The notes beneath the pieces were generated by a model. The model saw nothing but the letters and a program-made list of their open reading frames with translations. It was not told where the DNA came from and ran no database searches. Shown one piece after another: positions 59,815-64,000 of a stretch of 64,000 nt of DNA. Position 1 is the stretch's first letter. Every line of letters begins with the position of its first letter. The position numbers were made by a program, and so were the translations under genes. The stretch is from contig NC_037091.1 of NCBI RefSeq assembly GCF_002994745.2, positions 372,001-436,000 of the forward strand, in the 5' to 3' direction. The DNA is from Rosa chinensis (Eukaryota > Streptophyta > Magnoliopsida > Rosales > Rosaceae).

Positions 59815-60895
59815 TTAAGCTGGAAATTTTGCAATCAATTCTTGCATTCTTTTGGCATCCTCCTTCAGTTCTTCAAATATTTTGGCATGCTCCTTCAGTT
59901 CTTCAGATCTTACAATCTCATCTTCATGGGATATGAAATACTTCGACCAAGCATTGTGGTGATATGTCAAATGCAACTTCTTGTCAGCATTCTGTGTATT
60001 GATCTAAAAAGTATAACAAATTAAATGATTATTTTTGGATACTTCTCTTCAGTCTCTCTTATTAATCAAAACTAAGAAAAATATAAGAACAAATTGGTGT
60101 ACAATCTAAAAACCAATCAAGTTGCCATTAGAAATAATTGCTAACTAAGATACCTGTAGCTCTTCTCTAGAAAAACGAATACAAAGAAAATCCCATTCTG
60201 CTTGAGTTTTAACTGCTTCAGGCTTGTTTTCTCGTGCTTCGTCCACTGTTGAGTATTTCTCAAAATACTTCTTTAGCCTATAACGGAATTTACAAAATGC
60301 CGCCATACACATCTTGTTTACGTATCTCTTGACCCAAGGAAGAGACATGTTAATGTCGAACTTACTCTGCATATGTATTAGTAAATTCATGTCAAACACA
60401 ATATTTTAATAGTATAAGAAATGTAAAATTTATAAGAAATAAGAAATAAGAAATTGTCACTTACGGTTATTCTTTCAATCATCTTAGTCACACAAGCTGG
60501 TTCAATGTCATTCCATTTTTCCACATTCATAGGTGCAAAGTTCCTAACTATTAAGCTAATATCATTCACGAACAATTTTGCAGATGGACCTGTGGGCCTT
60601 TCATTATGTTGTATCAAAGTGACCGGTATTTTAACATTAAGCTGAGAATGCAGCTTCTCAGAATTCAACCGTCTTGTCTTTCGCCGCACTTCTCTTTCTA
60701 GACCTTTAACACAAGTTTTAATTAGTCGATCACATAACTAGCTTGTTCTGTAATTGACAAATATAATACTATGCGTACCTATAGTAGACCTTTGAATATT
60801 CACTGACGTTATAATATCATTTAACTCATCAGTTGTAGCAATGGTCAACGGCTTGTGAAGAGTTTGATAATGAAGACACATTATCACACCTGTTG
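59815..60895 (-). CDS. second, shorter TNPA-like gene in the same CACTA
   Basis: Proposed exons on minus: about 60877-60779 (MCLHYQTLHKPLTIATTDE), about 60703-60468 (NSEKLHSQLNVKIPVTLIQH, GPSAKLFVNDISLIVRNFAP), 60366-60155 (FDINMSLPWVKRYV, FRYRLKKYFEKYS, KTQAEWDFLCIRFSREELQ) and 60003-59815, which ends in a short Glu/Lys coiled coil and TAA at 59815-59817. It is homologous to exons of the gene at 48737-50972 but lacks the duplicated N-terminal exons and the GYIKGCGFGPRP region. No stop seen within the exons. It could act as a DNA-binding variant or be a decaying duplicate. Confidence 0.6.
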
Positions 60896-60939
60896 TTATA
60901 AGTGCTAAATAAGTACACAACAAAATATTGTCATTATTG

Positions 60940-61800
60940 GTTGTATTATTTTTTAGATAAATCTATAAATTAAAGCACTGAACCAAGCACATGCATAAAG
61001 TGCTAACAGAGGACTTGAACCTATTAAACCGACCAAACATATATTACAAAAATTAGGGAACCTATCAAACCTTGTAATGAACCAAGCATATATATAAGCT
61101 TAATACCTTATAATAAAAAAAGTTAGGAAATTGTACAGAGGACTTTAAATATATAAATGAATATTGAAATAAAAATAAATGAATGAATCAATAGCAATTG
61201 CTAAACATCATACAGGCATGATGCCAACAAACATAAAATACAAGTATGTATCTCAATAGCAATCCAGATTATCATGACAAAATTTCTCAATCATATATGG
61301 ATCATGAATATTAATATGAGAATCTCTACGATTTTTTTTTAAATAATCTTTATAAACAAACTACATATGAAACTTAACCCATAGATTCTTGGAGATAACA
61401 TATTTAATCTAACTACAGTCTCTTCATGAAACTACAAAGAAAGGTTAGCCTCCTTTATAAAAGTTCATGAAAATTTGGCTGAATATAAAGGAACTAACTA
61501 GCTAGATAGCTAGTATTGCATAATCAATATTCAACTAAGCAAAAAAGGTACCGTGACTTCTTTGTTTAATGAAACCATGATATGCATGCAATCAATATAC
61601 ATCAATTGGATCCATACCCAGACTCGAACTTCCACAACGAATCAATGTTATACTAGGAGAGAGATATTGTGTAATGGATATGATATAAAGGAAAACTTCA
61701 ATTGACATTGAGAAACAGAAAAGCCAAAAGCAAAATAATATCAAATTTGAATTTAACAAAACAAACTGTGATTGAATAGAAGAAAAAGAGAACAATAGGA
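60940..61800. other. probable intron between leader exon and second TNPA-like gene
   Basis: AT-rich, without ORF similarity. The 61592-61795 ORF on minus is unsupported. Confidence 0.4.
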
Positions 61801-61815
61801 TGTAAGATGTTTACC

Positions 61816-61892
61816 CACAGAGGAGAGTTCTAGAGAGAGCTGCTGTGAGAGAAACCTTATGTTAGTTAGGGTTTGGCCGTCATCTATTTATA
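61816..61892 (-). promoter_or_regulatory. second CACTA promoter and leader exon
   Basis: On minus, TATAAATA (61885-61892) is followed by a leader with CTCACAGCAGCTCTCTCTAG and a donor GTAAACATC near 61815. The same architecture as 56600-56741 suggests a duplicated promoter block. Confidence 0.5.
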
Positions 61893-62029
61893 ATATTGTT
61901 TTTTTTTTTTTTTTTGTGCCAAGCCAAAAAAGAATATGGTAGGTTTTTTTTTAGTACAGCCAATTCCCCCCCTTAATTATAATTTTTTTCCCACCAAAAT
62001 CTACAACAACAAAATCATTATTTCCTCCC

Positions 62030-62905
62030 TAATGGTTTCTTTTTGACGAGGAAATAGTTCCTCGTAAAAGACAGATTTTTTGCGAGGAAACTATACTTTT
62101 GTCGCCATTGAATTTGGAGGGATTTACATAATTTTCCGCCAAACAAATAATGACAAAATCGTTATTTCCTCCCTAATTATTTCTTTTGACGAGGAAATAG
62201 TTCCTTGTAAAAGACGGACTGTTAGCGAGGAAACCACACTTTTGTCGCCCTTGAATTTGGCGGGTTTTACATAATTTTCCGCCAAACAAATAACGATGAA
62301 ATCGTTATTTCCTCCCTAATTGCTTCTTTTGACGAGGAAATACTTCCTCGTAAAATACAGACTTTTAGCGAGGAAACCATACTTTTGTCGCTCTTGAATT
62401 TGGCGGGTTTTAGTTAATTTTCCGCCAAACAAATAACGATAAAATCATTATTTCCTCCCTAATTACTTCTTTTGACGAGGAAATAGTTCCTCGTAAAATA
62501 CGGACTTTTAGCAAGGAAAACATACTTTTGTCACCCTTGAATTTGGCGGGTTTTACATAATTTTCCTCCAAACAAATAACGACGAAATCGTTATTTCCTC
62601 CCTAATTGCTTCTTTTGACAAGGAAATAGTTCATCGTAAAAGACGGACTTTTAGCGAGGAAACCATACTTTTGTCACCCTTGAATTTGGAGGGTTTTACA
62701 TAATTTTCTGCCAAACAAATAACGACGAAATCGTTATTTCCTCCCTAATTGCTTCTTTTGACGAGGAAATAGTTCCTAGTAAAAGATGAACTTTTAGCGA
62801 GGAAACCATACTTTTGTCGCCCTTGAATTTGGCGGGTTTTACATAATTTTCCGCCAAACAAATAACGACGAAATCGTTATTTCCTCGTTGAATATTGTTT
62901 TCGCG
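62030..62905. repeat. CACTA right subterminal repeats (143-bp period)
   Basis: Six units start at GACGAGGAAATA-type words at 62045, 62188, 62331, 62473, 62616 and 62760 (steps 142-144). Each contains TAGCGAGGAAAC, TTTTGTCGCC, TTGAATTTGGCGGG and TTTCCTCCCTAAT. GCGAGGAAA and TTTTGTCG are shared with the left end. The ORFs on both strands here are repeat artefacts. Confidence 0.9.
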
Positions 62906-63159
62906 ATGAAAACATTCCTCACCCAAGTTTCATATTTCCTCGCCAATAACATGATGATTTAGAAGACCAAATTATGGTCACCTTTAGTGATGAACTAAAA
63001 TATTCGTCGTAGAAAGTGAGGAAAATATGTTTCTCGCAGAAAACCTAATGACATTTAGTGAGGAATCGAAATATTCCTCGTAAAAAGTGACCTTTACTGA
63101 GGAAAATAAATTCCTCGCAAAAAACTTAGTCGCTAAAAAGCCTTTCTGTTGTAGTGTAC

Positions 63160-63364
63160 TTACCTACTGTTATTCTGTCAACATAAATATATTGACTAAC
63201 TTAGGCATCGGAGAAGAGAAGACCACCCAGTGCGGTCTCCCTTTGATGCCCTCTGTATTTTATTTGACAGCTAGCGGAAGTATTGATTACATCACGAGTA
63301 GCGGTCCACTTACCGGACTAGCGTTAACCAAGATTTAGCTACCGCTGAATCTTAGACATTGACA
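63160..63364 (+). repeat. 3' LTR of copy C, right part
   Basis: It resumes TTACCTACTGTTATTCTGTC exactly where 47333 stopped (after one TAC) and ends CATTGACA, parallel to CATTAACA of the 5' LTR. Confidence 0.9.
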
Positions 63365-63470
63365 GTAATACATAGAGATAAGTCTATGTACAATGATGTT
63401 TCTTGTTTCTCTTGATATTACAGTGAAAACATATGTAATATGTCATTTTGACTAAGCTGAATGATTACGA
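63365..63470. other. flank between copy C and second CACTA
   Basis: Short AT-rich host or older-repeat sequence with no feature seen. Confidence 0.5.
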
Positions 63471-64000
63471 CACTATGCCAAAAAGGCCTTCAGACGACAC
63501 ACTTCAGACGACATAAGTTTTTTTTTATGTCGTCTGAGTTTTTCAGACGACATAATTTTTTTTTCTGTTGTCTGAATATACACTAAAACCATACTGGTTT
63601 AATTTGGAAAAATGGTGAACATTCAGACGACACATTTGTGTAGTTGTAGAAGGTGGTGATTTCCTATCTCAAATTTGGATAAATGTTAAGCATTCAGACA
63701 ACACATTTGTGTAGTTGTAGAGGGTGGTGATTTCCTATCTCAAATTTGGAGGGATATCCAAAAATTGATTGAGTCTTTTCCCTCTCAAATAGCCTAGCCC
63801 TAGTTGACTAAAAAATATGGTGACATTCAGATAACATTTAAATGTTGTCTAAGTGTGGAGCTTGTTTTAAAATTTTTCAAGGTATTTTGACCTGTGCTTT
63901 TGGACATAGAGACCTCAAAGCCATTCTCTCCTTCTCATTCAGCTCGACCACGACTACATACTCAAACACCACCCCGCGCGCTCTGTCCTCCTCACTCAGC
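63471..64000 (+). mobile_element. terminus of a second CACTA family, runs off the window
   Basis: It opens CACTATGCCAAAAAGGCC, a CACTA-type end, followed by subterminal repeats of TTCAGACGACA in both orientations (about six in the first 250 bp, some decayed to CAGACAACA). A 71-bp unit containing ATTCAGAC.ACACATTTGTG and GTTGTAGA.GGTGGTGATTTCC is tandemly duplicated at 63621 and 63692. The end and motif are unlike the 47334-63156 element. The transposase part is not in the window. Confidence 0.75.

Noticed and set aside
61592..61795. 67-residue hydrophobic ORF on minus
   Set aside because: It lies in the probable leader intron of the CACTA; no similarity or context supports it.
62080..62926. 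ORFs on both strands in the right subterminal array
   Set aside because: They repeat with the 143-bp unit and have no independent coding signal.

Overview
This window is from a flowering-plant nuclear genome, most likely a eudicot; the family cannot be fixed from sequence alone. Nearly all of it is transposable-element DNA: Tat/Retand-type Ty3-gypsy retrotransposons with an antisense third gene, a plant endogenous pararetrovirus, CACTA DNA transposons, MITEs, SINE-like pieces and microsatellites. I see no rRNA, no functional tRNA gene and no CRISPR array. No host gene is recognised with confidence.

Layout. Positions 1-5380 are the 3' half of a Tat/Retand-like element on + (copy A): end of pol, an antisense aORF on -, a 60-bp tandem repeat and the 3' LTR. 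Positions 5381-14054 are AT-rich and gene-poor. They hold two non-autonomous hAT elements with 8-bp target duplications, a SINE-like piece, a Tourist-like MITE, a broken DUF4283/zinc-knuckle gene and two weak exon candidates. From 14055 to 63364 runs one large nest whose outer layer is a second Tat/Retand element on + (copy C). Its 5' LTR starts at 14055 and is broken after about 40 bp by an insertion (14095-36411) flanked by an 8/9-matching 9-bp duplication. That insertion carries an endogenous caulimovirid, which is itself broken inside its movement-protein region by a 2.6-kb solo LTR (15419-17998) and by a complete Tat/Retand element on - (copy B, 18304-29910, perfect 5-bp duplication ATATG). 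Copy C resumes at 36412. Its 3' LTR is split by a complete 15.8-kb CACTA transposon (47334-63156, 14-bp perfect TIRs, TAC duplication). From 63471 the terminus of another CACTA family runs off the right edge.

How the parts work together. In the gypsy elements, gag-pol supplies capsid, protease, reverse transcriptase, RNase H, a second (archaeal-type) RNase H and integrase. On the opposite strand of the 3' region is a spliced aORF (the family behind the 'putative gypsy type transposon' domain), with a conserved TATA-like site and a conserved 5'-UTR intron in all three copies. The CACTA carries a TNPD/TNP2-type transposase gene with no interruption that I can see, a multi-exon TNPA-like gene, a shorter second TNPA-like gene, two similar promoter/leader-exon blocks and large subterminal repeat arrays. 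The pararetrovirus is inactive by inspection: stops, frameshifts and two insertions.

Relative order read from the nesting: copy C, then the virus-bearing insertion, then the solo-LTR parent and copy B; the CACTA entered copy C independently. Coordinates of ends with duplications are firm. Exon boundaries, the outer limits of the virus and superfamily calls for degenerate pieces are estimates.
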